The notes under the pieces: model-generated | Seen by the model: the letters and a program-made list of their open reading frames with translations, nothing else | Told to the model about the DNA's origin: nothing | The model's database searches: none | Part shown: piece after piece, positions 1 to 9,288 of the stretch | How the letters are laid out: each line of letters begins with the position of its first letter | Position numbering within the stretch: the stretch's first letter is position 1 | Origin: an uncultured Pelagibacteraceae bacterium | GTDB taxonomy: Bacteria > Pseudomonadota > Alphaproteobacteria > Pelagibacterales > Pelagibacteraceae | Assembly: GCA_902519465.1 (NCBI GenBank) | Contig: CABYJW010000001.1 | Span: 43,162 to 107,161, forward strand | Direction of reading: 5' to 3' | DNA: 64,000 bases | Translations under genes and position numbers: made by a program

Positions 1-1
1 A

Positions 2-1030
2 ATTTGGTTTTCAGGTTTCTTAATTGGTTTTTTATTAATTTTCTTTGTGACGGGTATCGGAATGGGTTCAGCGTTATTAGGTGCAAATAACTTTATAAAT
101 GAAAGTGGTAATAATGTTTCAAATATTTTACCGCCTGATATTTATCCTAGTAATTTTATGTCTCTTGTTCCGAATATTATTAATCTTGTTGGAGAATATT
201 CTTTCATTTTTTTTGGTATTTTAGGTATCTGTGCAATTGCTGCTATACAATCAATGGCTAGTTTAATTTTAACTTCTAGTGCAATTGTTACGAGAGATGT
301 TATTAAAAAATTCTTTGCTAACAACCTGACTAACAAGATGGAAATTTTTTCATCTAGGATTATGATAATGTTGATTTTTATAATTTCTCTTATTTTATCA
401 CTTTTAGTAGGAAAAAATATTTTTGATCTAGCTAGCTTTTCATTAGCGATTGCATGCCAAATGTTTGTGCCTTTGGTGGCAGTATGTTATTTCTCATGGT
501 TTACAAAACAAGGTGTGGCCTTTGGAATTGTTTTAGGAATTACTGCAGTAATTTTCACAGATGGCATTGGACAAAATTTATTTGGACAAATAGTTCCTTG
601 GAATAAATGGCCTCTTACAATTCATTCTGCTGCCTGGGGTTTGATTTTTAACATCATTGGAGCAACGATCATATCTTTTATAACTCAAGAACTAAAAGAA
701 ACTAAAACGAAGAAAAGAATTCATGAGTTTATAAGTGAGTACAAGAACTATTCCTTAACTAGAAGAAGCTTAAAACCAAGCGCGTGGATTATACTGACAG
801 TATGGATATTTTTTTCATTTGGGCCCGGTTTAATGATTGGAAATGAATTATTTGGCAAGCCCATTAACGTAGAAAGTTGGTCTTTTGGTATGCCTTCAAT
901 TTGGGTATGGCAGGCAATTTTTTGGGCAATGGGTATTTTATTAGTATGGTTTTTGGCTGTAAAAATGGAAATGTCAACATCGTTAGAAAAAAACATTATT
1001 CCACAATCAGAAGATATTAATAATACATAG
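2..1030 (+). CDS. Sodium:solute symporter (SSS family), 5'-truncated
   Basis: The reading frame is open from base 2, so the gene starts before the window; the first internal start-like codon (GTG at 47) is not the true start. The visible part has about nine hydrophobic segments. A stretch reading ASLILTSSAIVTRD, about 85 residues in, resembles the SSS core motif of small residues followed by D and K. The tail has an FGPGLMIGN stretch and a last membrane helix ending in WFLAVKMEMS. The family couples sodium entry to uptake of an organic solute across the inner membrane. The substrate cannot be read from the sequence. It is followed by rpe after 54 bp. Confidence 0.75.
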   Translation: MWFSGFLIGFLLIFFVTGIGMGSALLGANNFINESGNNVSNILPPDIYPSNFMSLVPNIINLVGEYSFIFFGILGICAIAAIQSMASLILTSSAIVTRDVIKKFFANNLTNKMEIFSSRIMIMLIFIISLILSLLVGKNIFDLASFSLAIACQMFVPLVAVCYFSWFTKQGVAFGIVLGITAVIFTDGIGQNLFGQIVPWNKWPLTIHSAAWGLIFNIIGATIISFITQELKETKTKKRIHEFISEYKNYSLTRRSLKPSAWIILTVWIFFSFGPGLMIGNELFGKPINVESWSFGMPSIWVWQAIFWAMGILLVWFLAVKMEMSTSLEKNIIPQSEDINNT

Positions 1031-1084
1031 TAATACTAAAATATTTTTTGACTTATAGTTATTTAAAACTATAAATAATTAGGT

Positions 1085-1747
1085 ATGGCTAGTTCAATCA
1101 AGATATCCCCCTCTATTCTATCGTGTGATTTTAGTAAAATTGGGGAAGAAGTAGAGGCTTTAGAAAAAGCAGGTGCAGACTATATTCATGTAGATGTTAT
1201 GGATGGTCATTTTGTTCCAAACCTTACTATTGGGCCGGAAGTTATTAAAAATATAAGACGTTTCAGTAAAAAAGTTTTTGATGTTCATTTAATGATTTCG
1301 CCAGTTGACAACTATATTAAGCAATTTGCAGAAGCAGGAGCAGATATAATCACCTTCCACCCAGAAGCAACTAAAAACACAAAAAAAACAATTGATTTAA
1401 TTAAAAAGTTTAAAAAAAAAGTTGGTATATCTCTTAAACCTAAAAGTAAAGTTGATCTGATAAAAGATTATCTGCATCAAATTGATTTGGTTTTAGTTAT
1501 GAGTGTTGAGCCAGGTTTTGCTGGTCAAAAGTTTATGCCTGAGGTTTTACCGAAACTAAAAGAATTAAAAGAGATAATTAAAAAAGAAAATTTAAATCTA
1601 GATCTTGAAATTGATGGAGGTATTAATTTTGAGAATTCAAAGGTTGCTAAAGAAGCTGGTGCAAATGTTCTTGTATCTGGCTCCACTATATTTAAAAAAA
1701 ATAATGGGGATCTAAAAAAGAATATCGACTTATTACGACAAAACTAA
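1085..1747 (+). CDS. rpe: Ribulose-phosphate 3-epimerase
   Basis: This 220-aa protein interconverts ribulose 5-phosphate and xylulose 5-phosphate in the pentose phosphate pathway. It has the full TIM-barrel family signature: an SPSILSCDF start, HVDVMDGHFVPN with metal ligands H35 and D37, DVHLM with H68, SVEPGFAGQ, and EIDGGIN with D177. D37 and D177 are the acid/base pair known for the family. Length is normal. It heads a rightward run rpe, heparinase-like, purH with gaps of only 3 bp, so the three are probably co-transcribed. Confidence 0.95.
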   Translation: MASSIKISPSILSCDFSKIGEEVEALEKAGADYIHVDVMDGHFVPNLTIGPEVIKNIRRFSKKVFDVHLMISPVDNYIKQFAEAGADIITFHPEATKNTKKTIDLIKKFKKKVGISLKPKSKVDLIKDYLHQIDLVLVMSVEPGFAGQKFMPEVLPKLKELKEIIKKENLNLDLEIDGGINFENSKVAKEAGANVLVSGSTIFKKNNGDLKKNIDLLRQN

Positions 1748-1750
1748 TTA

Positions 1751-3397
1751 ATGATAACATTAAATAGTATCTACATTTATTTTTTAGCTATTAAAAAAAT
1801 TTTTAATAGATCATTAAAAGAATTTTTTTTTAGTTCAAATTATTATAATAAATTACTGAATACAAAAATACCTTCCAGTTTTTTATTTAATCCCAATCCA
1901 TATTTACTATCTCCTTTCGTAAATCATAATGAAACATTAATAAAAATTTCAAATGAGGATGTAAGAAATTTTAGAATTAATCTTTTTAAAAATAATGAGA
2001 GAGAGAATATACATAATTTTTTATGGCTTAATTTAATTGATAGAAAAAATAAAAATGAAACAATTCAAAAAATTATAAGAGAATGGATTAACAGTTATAG
2101 TAAATATACCAAAGGTGTTTGGGACGAAAGACTTACAAGCCTCAGAATAATTAGCTGGATTTCTAATGCAGATTTAATTTTAAATACTAGTGACAAAGAT
2201 TTTAACAAATCCTTTTATAAAAATATAATAAGACAAATAAATTTTATTAAAAATAATATAAATAGTATAAGTGATGAAAATAAGAAAATATCTTCAATTA
2301 GTTTATTAGTACTATCTGGTTTAGTTTTTAAGGAATATTATATTCATTACAGGCTTGGTTTAAAAGAACTAAAGAAGTTTATAGATAGTAATTTTGATGA
2401 TCATGGTTTCCCGATTAACAGAAATTTTGAGAACCTATTGACATTTGTTCAGTACTTTATTCTTATCAAAGAGTGGGTTAAGAGCGCTCAGGAAGCAGTG
2501 CCGGAATATTTAGAGGATATTATTGAAAAAAATTTAATTTGTCTGAATTCCTTAAATAATCCTTCAAAAAAACTTCCCTTGTTTAATGGGTGTACCGATA
2601 GAAGTTTAGATAATTTCTTTACCTATCTTGAAAAACTTAATTATAGTTTTAAGAAAAATCTTAAATCAGTTGGTCAAGTACAAATAATAAAAAATAAAAA
2701 AACAACTTTATTTTTTGACTCTGGTGAGCCTCCAAACTATAGGGTTTCAAAAGACTATCAGTCAGGGCCATTATCATTTGAATATTCCAGCGATAAGGAT
2801 AAAATCATAACAAACTGTGGTTATGGTAGAAAAATATCAAGCAAAATTCAAATCTTGAGTAAATTTACGTCTGGCCAATCTACACTTTGTATTGATGATA
2901 CCTCTGTAGTAAAATTTAAAAAAAGTAACTTAATAAATAAAGCTTATGGTTCAACAATAAGCAATAGTTTCAAAATTTTCGATGTAGAGAGAAAAGAAGA
3001 TAAGATAAATATTGAAGTTTCTGCAACTCATAATGCCTATCTTGAAAAATTTGGATATCTTCATAAACGAAAAATTAATTTTTCTAAAAAAAATAATGAT
3101 ATTGGTGGAAGTGATTATCTTATTAAAAAACATGGCAATTCAGATGTTAAATTTTCTATTAGATTTCATCTTTACCCGGGCATAAATACAATTAAAACTC
3201 TGAGCGGAAAAAGTATTCTTTTACAAACAAATGGCAATAAATCTTGGGTATTTTCATCTGATGAATTGGCAATTGATTTAGAAAAAAGTCTTTTTTTTGG
3301 TAAAAATAAAGCGTTAAGTAATAAGTGCATTGTAATATATGGAAAAACTATGGACAGAGACGTTAATATAAATTGGAAGTTAAAGAAGGCCAGCTAG
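1751..3397 (+). CDS. Heparinase II/III-like protein
   Basis: A 548-aa protein with an alpha-helical N-terminal half and a beta-rich C-terminal half. The second half carries YRVSKDYQSGPLSFEYS and a TNCGYGR motif, like the heparinase II/III domain. Members often lie beside purH in Alphaproteobacteria, as here, where purH starts 3 bp downstream. The family contains polysaccharide lyases, but the catalytic residues cannot be assigned with confidence and the real substrate is unknown. No clear signal peptide is visible. A role in envelope or exopolysaccharide turnover is only inferred. Confidence 0.7.
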   Translation: MITLNSIYIYFLAIKKIFNRSLKEFFFSSNYYNKLLNTKIPSSFLFNPNPYLLSPFVNHNETLIKISNEDVRNFRINLFKNNERENIHNFLWLNLIDRKNKNETIQKIIREWINSYSKYTKGVWDERLTSLRIISWISNADLILNTSDKDFNKSFYKNIIRQINFIKNNINSISDENKKISSISLLVLSGLVFKEYYIHYRLGLKELKKFIDSNFDDHGFPINRNFENLLTFVQYFILIKEWVKSAQEAVPEYLEDIIEKNLICLNSLNNPSKKLPLFNGCTDRSLDNFFTYLEKLNYSFKKNLKSVGQVQIIKNKKTTLFFDSGEPPNYRVSKDYQSGPLSFEYSSDKDKIITNCGYGRKISSKIQILSKFTSGQSTLCIDDTSVVKFKKSNLINKAYGSTISNSFKIFDVERKEDKINIEVSATHNAYLEKFGYLHKRKINFSKKNNDIGGSDYLIKKHGNSDVKFSIRFHLYPGINTIKTLSGKSILLQTNGNKSWVFSSDELAIDLEKSLFFGKNKALSNKCIVIYGKTMDRDVNINWKLKKAS

Positions 3398-3400
3398 AGA

Positions 3401-4948
3401 ATGTCGAGTAGAATCAAAAATGCTTTAATCTCACTTTCAGATAAAGGGGAATTAGAAAGATTATTAAAAATACTTAGAAAGTTTAATATAAATATTATTA
3501 GCTCAGGCGGAACTTTTGCTGAAATTAAAAAACTTGGTTACAAATGCACCGAAGTTTCAAAATTTACGAAATTTAAAGAAATGTTAGATGGCAGAGTAAA
3601 AACACTTCATCCAAAAATTCATGCTGGAATTTTGAGTAAAAGATCAAGCAAAAAGCACAGAAGAGAAATGAGCAAAGGTAATTTAAAATATATAGATTTA
3701 GTTGTTGTTAATTTTTATCCTTTTCAGGAAACAATTCAAAAAACTAAGAATTTTCAAACAATTATTGAAAACATTGATATTGGTGGCCCAACTTTAGTGA
3801 GAGCGGCAGCAAAAAATTTTAAAGACGTTACAGTTATAACCGATAAAAAAGATTATAGGTATTTAATTGAGGAACTTAATAAAAATAAGGGTTCTACTGG
3901 TATAAAATTTAGAGAAAAAATGTCCTGTAAGGCTTTTGGATTAACAGCATATTACGATTCTGTTTTGTCAAATTGGTTTAATAAAAAACTAAATATTTTA
4001 TTTCCTGAAAAAAAAACAATGTTTGGAAATAAAATATCTGAGTTACGTTATGGAGAAAATCCACATCAAAAAAGTTCTGTTTATATTAATGATATTTTAA
4101 ATTCAGAAATTGGTCTAAGAAAGATCAAAGGTAAAGCTTTAAGCTACAATAACTATAATGATATATATACTGGCTTAGAAATATTAAATTCTTTTAAAAA
4201 AAAAGGTACTGTCATTATAAAACATGCAAACCCATCGGGTGTATCACTAAACGGATCACCTCTAAAAACTTTCAAAGATTCTTATTTATCAGATCCGGTA
4301 AGTGCATTTGGTGGAATTGTTGCATGTAACTTCAAAATTAATGAAAACATTGCCAAAGAGATGTCCAAGATATTTTTTGAAGTTATATTAGCAAAGAATT
4401 TCGACAAAAGAGCTCTGGAGATTTTTGGAAAAAGGAAGAGTTTAATCCTCATCGATATATCAAAATTTAAAATAAGGAACGATTATGAAATTAAAAATTT
4501 TAGTAATGCATTTTTAATGCAAGAAAAAAATAAAATTATATTTAATAGGAAAAAGTTAAAATTTGTTACTAAACTTAAGCCATCAAAAAAGGAAATTGCG
4601 CAAGCCCAATTTGCCTTTAATGTTTGTAAATATGTTAAATCAAATTCAATCGTAATATCTAATTCATTCTCAACTATTGGAATAGGTGCTGGACAACCAA
4701 GCAGGGTCGATAGTTGTAAAATTGCTGTTCAAAAAGCAAAAAGTTTTCAAAACAAAAAATTAAGAAATTCAGTTGCGGCATCTGACGCATTCTTTCCTTT
4801 TCCAGATGGTGTTAAAAATTTAATTAAGGCTGGGGTTAAGGTTATTGTTCAACCTGGTGGATCTATAAGAGATACCGATTCTATAAAGTTAGCCAATAAG
4901 TCAAAAGTTAAAATGATTTTCACTGGTACAAGACATTTTTACCATTAA
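3401..4948 (+). CDS. purH: Bifunctional AICAR formyltransferase/IMP cyclohydrolase
   Basis: This 515-aa enzyme performs the last two steps of de novo IMP synthesis. The N-terminal MGS-like cyclohydrolase domain (about residues 1-190) has the SSGGTFAEIKKLGY and DGRVKTLHPKIHAGIL motifs. The C-terminal transformylase domain has SELRYGENPHQKS, IKHANPSGV with the family K-H pair, DPVSAFGGIVACN, and a C-terminal FPFPDGV/QPGGSIRD region ending in FTGTRHFYH. Length is typical. The stop codon overlaps the convergent phhB end by 4 bp. Confidence 0.96.
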   Translation: MSSRIKNALISLSDKGELERLLKILRKFNINIISSGGTFAEIKKLGYKCTEVSKFTKFKEMLDGRVKTLHPKIHAGILSKRSSKKHRREMSKGNLKYIDLVVVNFYPFQETIQKTKNFQTIIENIDIGGPTLVRAAAKNFKDVTVITDKKDYRYLIEELNKNKGSTGIKFREKMSCKAFGLTAYYDSVLSNWFNKKLNILFPEKKTMFGNKISELRYGENPHQKSSVYINDILNSEIGLRKIKGKALSYNNYNDIYTGLEILNSFKKKGTVIIKHANPSGVSLNGSPLKTFKDSYLSDPVSAFGGIVACNFKINENIAKEMSKIFFEVILAKNFDKRALEIFGKRKSLILIDISKFKIRNDYEIKNFSNAFLMQEKNKIIFNRKKLKFVTKLKPSKKEIAQAQFAFNVCKYVKSNSIVISNSFSTIGIGAGQPSRVDSCKIAVQKAKSFQNKKLRNSVAASDAFFPFPDGVKNLIKAGVKVIVQPGGSIRDTDSIKLANKSKVKMIFTGTRHFYH

Positions 4949-5283
4949 TTAATCTTATCAACTTTAGCTGCTAAAACAAAATCACTCTCGTGTAGTCCTT
5001 TTATAGCATGAGTGAAAATTTTTATTTTAGCATAGCCCCAACCAAACCAAATATCAGGATGATGTCCTTCTTTTTCAGCTATTGCACCTACTTTGTTTAC
5101 AAAATTTTGACTTTCTATGAAATTTTTAAATTTAAAATTTTTAATTAAATAGTAAATTTTATCCTCGTCAGCCTTAACTTCCCAGCCATCTACCATTTTG
5201 AGATATTTATGAATTTCGGTTATTTCAAAACCTGGAATTCCACCTTCACAAGGAATACACTTTTTGTCAGCTAAATCAGTCAT
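4945..5283 (-). CDS. phhB: 4a-hydroxytetrahydrobiopterin dehydratase (PCD/DCoH)
   Basis: A 112-aa protein with the pterin-4a-carbinolamine dehydratase signature. The EKEGHHPDIWFGW motif contains the paired histidines of the active site, followed by a KIKIFTHAIKGL strand and helix. The enzyme regenerates the pterin cofactor after aromatic amino acid hydroxylation. No phenylalanine hydroxylase lies nearby, so the partner is elsewhere or the protein has another pterin role. It is convergent with purH and is followed upstream by the tRNA-Gly gene on the same strand. Confidence 0.9.
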   Translation of the reverse strand: MTDLADKKCIPCEGGIPGFEITEIHKYLKMVDGWEVKADEDKIYYLIKNFKFKNFIESQNFVNKVGAIAEKEGHHPDIWFGWGYAKIKIFTHAIKGLHESDFVLAAKVDKIN

Positions 5284-5300
5284 AAGTTTAATCCTTTACT

Positions 5301-5375
5301 TGGAGCGGGAGAAGGGAATTGAACCCTCGGCCTAAACGTTGGCAACGTTTCGCTCTACCACTGAGCTACTCCCGC
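5301..5375 (-). tRNA. tRNA-Gly (anticodon GCC), CCA encoded
   Basis: The reverse complement folds into a full cloverleaf. Acceptor GCGGGAG pairs with CTCCCGC, the D arm contains GCTC AGTGGTA GAGC, and the anticodon stem AAACG/CGTTT encloses loop TTGCCAA, giving anticodon GCC. The T arm is GAGGG TTCAATT CCCTT with one G-U pair. The discriminator base is T and CCA is encoded in the DNA. Total length is 75 nt. Confidence 0.97.
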
Positions 5376-5387
5376 ATAAAAAAATAG

Positions 5388-5416
5388 ATTATAAATACTG
5401 CTTTTTTGTAATGCAA
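5388..5416 (-). promoter_or_regulatory. Sigma-70-type promoter for tRNA-Gly
   Basis: On the minus strand a perfect -10 box TATAAT (5388-5393) lies 12 bp upstream of the first tRNA base. A weak -35 element TTGCAT (5411-5416) is 17 bp further upstream. The spacing is ideal. The assignment rests on sequence match only. Confidence 0.55.
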
Positions 5417-5478
5417 GTGATAATAAAAAATAGGTATTCTTTCTAACTCGTCAACGATAGAATAAAAATTTAAAAACT

Positions 5479-7062
5479 ATGAGCAAAGTCCGCAATATTC
5501 TATTTATTATGGCAGATCAATTAAGATGGGATTATTTGTCTTGCTATGGACACCCACATTTAAAAACACCTAATATAGATGGTCTTGCAAAAAAAGGAGT
5601 GTTGTTTGAGTCTGCTTATGTTCAGTCACCTGTTTGTGGTCCATCTAGAGCTTCCTACTATACTGGCCGAACTGTTTTCAGTCATGGCTCTACTTGGAAC
5701 CAAGTTCCCCTTCCTATTGGAGAGTTGACTATAGGTGACTATCTAAGGAAATCAGGGATAAGAACAGGAATTGTTGGTAAGACACACATGAAACCAGATG
5801 CTGAGGGAATGGCACGTTTGGGTATAAACAAAAATACTGAAATTGGATTAGTAGTAAGTGAACCTGGATTTGAGCCATACGAGAGAGATGATGGGCTTCA
5901 TCCAAATAATCATGTAAAAAAATACAAAAAAAAATTATCTTACAACGATTGGCTTAATAAGCTTGGATACGAAGGCGATAATCCTTGGGATAGTTGGGCT
6001 AACTCTGCTGAGGGTAAAAATGGTGAGATACTTAGTGGCTGGAAATTAAGAAACTCAAATAAACCTGCAAGAATTTCTGAAAAACATTCAGAAACTGCTT
6101 TTATGACAAACAGAGCTATGGAATTTATAGAAGAAAGTTCTGAGAAGCCTTGGTTTTTGCATTTATCATATATTAAACCTCATTGGCCTTATATTGCCCC
6201 GTCACCTTATCATAATATGTTTTCTCAAAATCAATTTAGTCCTGTTCAAAGAAGTGAAATTCAAAAGAAAGATATGAACCCTGTTTATAAAGCTTTTGTA
6301 GAAACAAGAGTATCAAAAACTTTTTCTAAAGATGAAGTTCGTAATACTGTCATATCTGGTTATATGGGATTGATAAAACAAATTGATGATAACCTAGGAA
6401 GGCTTTTTGAATTTCTTGATAAAAAAGGAAACATGAAAGACACAATGATAGTATTTACTTCAGATCATGGTGATTATCTTGGAGATCATTGGTTAGGGGA
6501 TAAAGAATTATTTCATGAACAAATAGTTAGGGTCCCAATGATTATTTATGATCCAAGGAAATCAGCTGATAAAACGCGAGGGAAAAAAGAAAAACGCTTC
6601 ATTGAAGCAATTGATCTTTTACCTACTTTTTTAGACGCGGTTGAAAGTAAAGAAAGTAAACATCGGCTTGAGGGAAATTCTTTAAAAGCAATTATAAATG
6701 GCGATAAAATAAATCAATGGAAAGATGGAGTATTTAGTGAGATTGATTATTCATTTAATGAGGCAAGAAAATTACTTAAACTGGGTGCATCAGACGCAAG
6801 AGGGTACATGTTGCGTACCTCGAAATGGAAATATATTTATTTTAAAGGTTTTCCACCGCAATTATTTGATCTAGAAAAAGATCCAGAGGAATTTATAGAC
6901 GTTGGACAATCTGCTGATTACAAAAAAATAAGAGATGAGATGAAAGAATTGCTTTTAAAAAGATTGGTAGGTAGAAAAAATAGAGTGGCAGCAACAGACG
7001 AATTTGTTTTAAAAGACAGGGATTACTCCAAAGAAGACGATATAATGATTGGGGTCTGGTAA
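5479..7062 (+). CDS. Sulfatase / phosphonate monoester hydrolase family enzyme
   Basis: A 527-aa member of the alkaline phosphatase superfamily. It has the C-x-P-S-R signature (C53 G P S R57), whose cysteine is normally converted to formylglycine. Further family residues are D13 in MADQ, K101 and H103 in GKTHMK, H235 in KPHWPY, D329-H330 in TSDHGDYLGDH, and K342. Layout and length resemble phosphonate monoester hydrolases and choline-sulfatase-like enzymes more than classical arylsulfatases. No signal peptide is visible, so it should be cytoplasmic. It is the first gene of the accessory catabolic block and could remove a sulfate or phospho-ester group from an imported substrate (inference). 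No formylglycine-generating enzyme is in the window. Confidence 0.82.
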   Translation: MSKVRNILFIMADQLRWDYLSCYGHPHLKTPNIDGLAKKGVLFESAYVQSPVCGPSRASYYTGRTVFSHGSTWNQVPLPIGELTIGDYLRKSGIRTGIVGKTHMKPDAEGMARLGINKNTEIGLVVSEPGFEPYERDDGLHPNNHVKKYKKKLSYNDWLNKLGYEGDNPWDSWANSAEGKNGEILSGWKLRNSNKPARISEKHSETAFMTNRAMEFIEESSEKPWFLHLSYIKPHWPYIAPSPYHNMFSQNQFSPVQRSEIQKKDMNPVYKAFVETRVSKTFSKDEVRNTVISGYMGLIKQIDDNLGRLFEFLDKKGNMKDTMIVFTSDHGDYLGDHWLGDKELFHEQIVRVPMIIYDPRKSADKTRGKKEKRFIEAIDLLPTFLDAVESKESKHRLEGNSLKAIINGDKINQWKDGVFSEIDYSFNEARKLLKLGASDARGYMLRTSKWKYIYFKGFPPQLFDLEKDPEEFIDVGQSADYKKIRDEMKELLLKRLVGRKNRVAATDEFVLKDRDYSKEDDIMIGVW

Positions 7063-7127
7063 TATAATTTTATTCTGCGGCCTATTATCTTATATAGTTT
7101 TTGCAAATATTATTTTAATTTAAATAT

Positions 7128-7970
7128 ATGAAAAATACTGAAATTGAAAAAATAATTCAGCCTATATCAGCGTCTGATGGTGCTGGAGTTAAATTAAAAA
7201 GAAGCATCGGTGTTGAACCAAACTACTTTGACCCTTTCTTAATGCTTGATGAATTTGGATCAGAAAATAAAGAAGATTATGTTGCTGGTTTTCCTGCGCA
7301 TCCACATCGTGGTATTGAGACGGTAACCTACATGTTAGCTGGAGAGTTTGAGCATAAGGACAGCACTGGCGGTAAAGGACGAATGACAGCAGGTGATGTC
7401 CAATGGATGAAAACAGGGAGCGGAATAATTCATTCTGAAATGCCCGCAATGAAAGAAGGTAAATTACACGGTTTTCAACTTTGGATAAATATGCCAGCTA
7501 AATATAAGATGAATAAGCCAGAGTACATTTATATAGACTCAAAAAAAATGAGTGTTCATAAAGATCATGATAAGCAAGTAAAAGTTATTGCTGGTAAATT
7601 TGAAAAAGCAGAAGGCCCAGTTAAGAAACATAATGTTAATCCAATTTATTTTGATGTAGAGCTAGGTAAAAAGAAAAATTTTAACTTTAAACTTCCTAAA
7701 ACTCATAATTCATTTATTTATTTAATTGAAGGAGAAATTAAAATTGGGAAAAATAAACATAACCAAATTAAAGGCTCGAATTTAATATTATTAAACAATG
7801 GCGAAGAATTAAATATTTGTGCGGTAACCAAAGCTAAATTTTTACTAATTTCAGGAAAACCAATTGGCGAACAGATTGCAAGAGGTGGTCCGTTTGTGAT
7901 GAATACAAAAGAAGAAATTACTCAAGCAATTAGTGATTACCAAAGTGGGAAATTTGTTAAACAAAACTAA
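7128..7970 (+). CDS. Pirin family protein
   Basis: A 280-aa bicupin protein. The N-terminal cupin carries the pirin motif HPHRGIETVTYM with metal ligands H58 and H60, and GIIHSEMP with H102 and E104, matching the Fe-binding set of pirins. Some bacterial pirins have quercetinase (flavonol dioxygenase) activity, and others act as redox or regulatory proteins. Its place between the sulfatase and the TRAP and ring-cleavage genes suggests a link to aromatic metabolism, which is inference. It ends 4 bp from the convergent TRAP large permease. Confidence 0.88.
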   Translation: MKNTEIEKIIQPISASDGAGVKLKRSIGVEPNYFDPFLMLDEFGSENKEDYVAGFPAHPHRGIETVTYMLAGEFEHKDSTGGKGRMTAGDVQWMKTGSGIIHSEMPAMKEGKLHGFQLWINMPAKYKMNKPEYIYIDSKKMSVHKDHDKQVKVIAGKFEKAEGPVKKHNVNPIYFDVELGKKKNFNFKLPKTHNSFIYLIEGEIKIGKNKHNQIKGSNLILLNNGEELNICAVTKAKFLLISGKPIGEQIARGGPFVMNTKEEITQAISDYQSGKFVKQN

Positions 7971-7974
7971 TATA

Positions 7975-9285
7975 TTAGCGCATCAATAAACCAGGTAGAT
8001 ATAGGCATATCGCTGGAAAGGCAATTATTAGTACAAGTCTAATTACATCTGTTATCAGAAAAGGAACAGTGCCAAACCAAATTGTTTGAAGTGGTGTTCT
8101 CTGCATTACACCCTTAATTACGAATAAGTTCATGCCAATAGGTGGTGAGATCAATCCAAATTCTACAACGATTACAGCAAAAATTCCAAACCATATTGGA
8201 TCTATCCCAGCATCAGCAATGACTGGATAAAATACAGGGATTGTTAAAAATAACATTGCGAGCGAGTCCATAACAGTTCCGAGAATTAGATAAATTACAC
8301 AGATAACTAAAATAATGCCAATCTGAGTAAGTTGTAAGTCGTTGATAAAATCAACAACTGTAAAAGGTAGTTGTGTAACAGTAATTAAAACATTAAATAC
8401 TGCAGCCCCAACAACAATAAGATACAAAGCGCCAACCGTTTTTATGGTATCCCAAACAGAATTTTTTAACATTTCCAATGTAAGTTGACGTCTTAAAAAA
8501 ATAAAAATTAATACTAATATTACTCCAACGGCTGCACTTTCTGTTGCGGTGAAAAAACCTAAATAAAGGCCTCCCATAATAATTGCGAAAATAAGAAATA
8601 TTGGAAATACCTTCCAAATTGCAGCTAATCTTTCATTCAATGGCATTTTCTCTCCATAACCACCTTGTTTTGGAAATATTAAAAGATAAACACGAATTGC
8701 AATCATATACAGGACTACTGCAATTATTCCTGGAATTAATGCAGCAAAAAAAAGTTTTTGTACAGATTGCTCAGTTAAGTATGCATAAATTACTAAAATA
8801 ACACTTGGTGGAATTATAATTCCTAATGTCCCTCCTGATGCAATTGAGCCGCTGATTAATGCATCACTATAACCGTGCCTTCTCATTTCTGGAGCGGCCA
8901 TTTGAGACATGGTAGCTGCTGTTGCAATAGAAGAACCACATATCATTCCAAACCCAGCACAAGCCCCAACTGTGGACATGGCAAGTCCACCCTTATAGTG
9001 CCCAACAATTGCGTAAGCTGCATCATATAAATTCCTTGAAAGATTTGCTCTATTAGCAAGGTTTCCCATAAGAACAAAAAAAGGTAATACGGAGAGACTG
9101 TATTTTGAAACTGCCTCATAAGGTGCTGTGCCTAAAATAAAAAATGCTTGTTCAAATCCTACAATTAATCCAAATCCAGTAAATCCAACTATAAGCATAG
9201 ATATACCAATAGGAATATTAAGCGCCATCAAAACTAAAACAGCAAGAAATGCTAAAGCTCCACTGGTGATAGGGTCAAATGTCAT
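7975..9285 (-). CDS. TRAP transporter large permease (DctM type)
   Basis: A 436-aa membrane protein with about twelve hydrophobic segments. Family motifs include LNIPIGISM near the N-terminus, CGSSIATAATMSQMAAPEM, GGTLGIIIPPSVILVIYAYLT, and GLISPPIGMNLFVIKG near the C-terminus. TRAP large permeases form the sodium-driven channel of a binding-protein-dependent uptake system. The small permease gene lies 3 bp upstream on the same strand. The matching binding protein is at 10715 on the other strand, so the complete transporter is split over two divergent units. Confidence 0.95.
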   Translation of the reverse strand: MTFDPITSGALAFLAVLVLMALNIPIGISMLIVGFTGFGLIVGFEQAFFILGTAPYEAVSKYSLSVLPFFVLMGNLANRANLSRNLYDAAYAIVGHYKGGLAMSTVGACAGFGMICGSSIATAATMSQMAAPEMRRHGYSDALISGSIASGGTLGIIIPPSVILVIYAYLTEQSVQKLFFAALIPGIIAVVLYMIAIRVYLLIFPKQGGYGEKMPLNERLAAIWKVFPIFLIFAIIMGGLYLGFFTATESAAVGVILVLIFIFLRRQLTLEMLKNSVWDTIKTVGALYLIVVGAAVFNVLITVTQLPFTVVDFINDLQLTQIGIILVICVIYLILGTVMDSLAMLFLTIPVFYPVIADAGIDPIWFGIFAVIVVEFGLISPPIGMNLFVIKGVMQRTPLQTIWFGTVPFLITDVIRLVLIIAFPAICLYLPGLLMR

Positions 9286-9288
9286 AAT

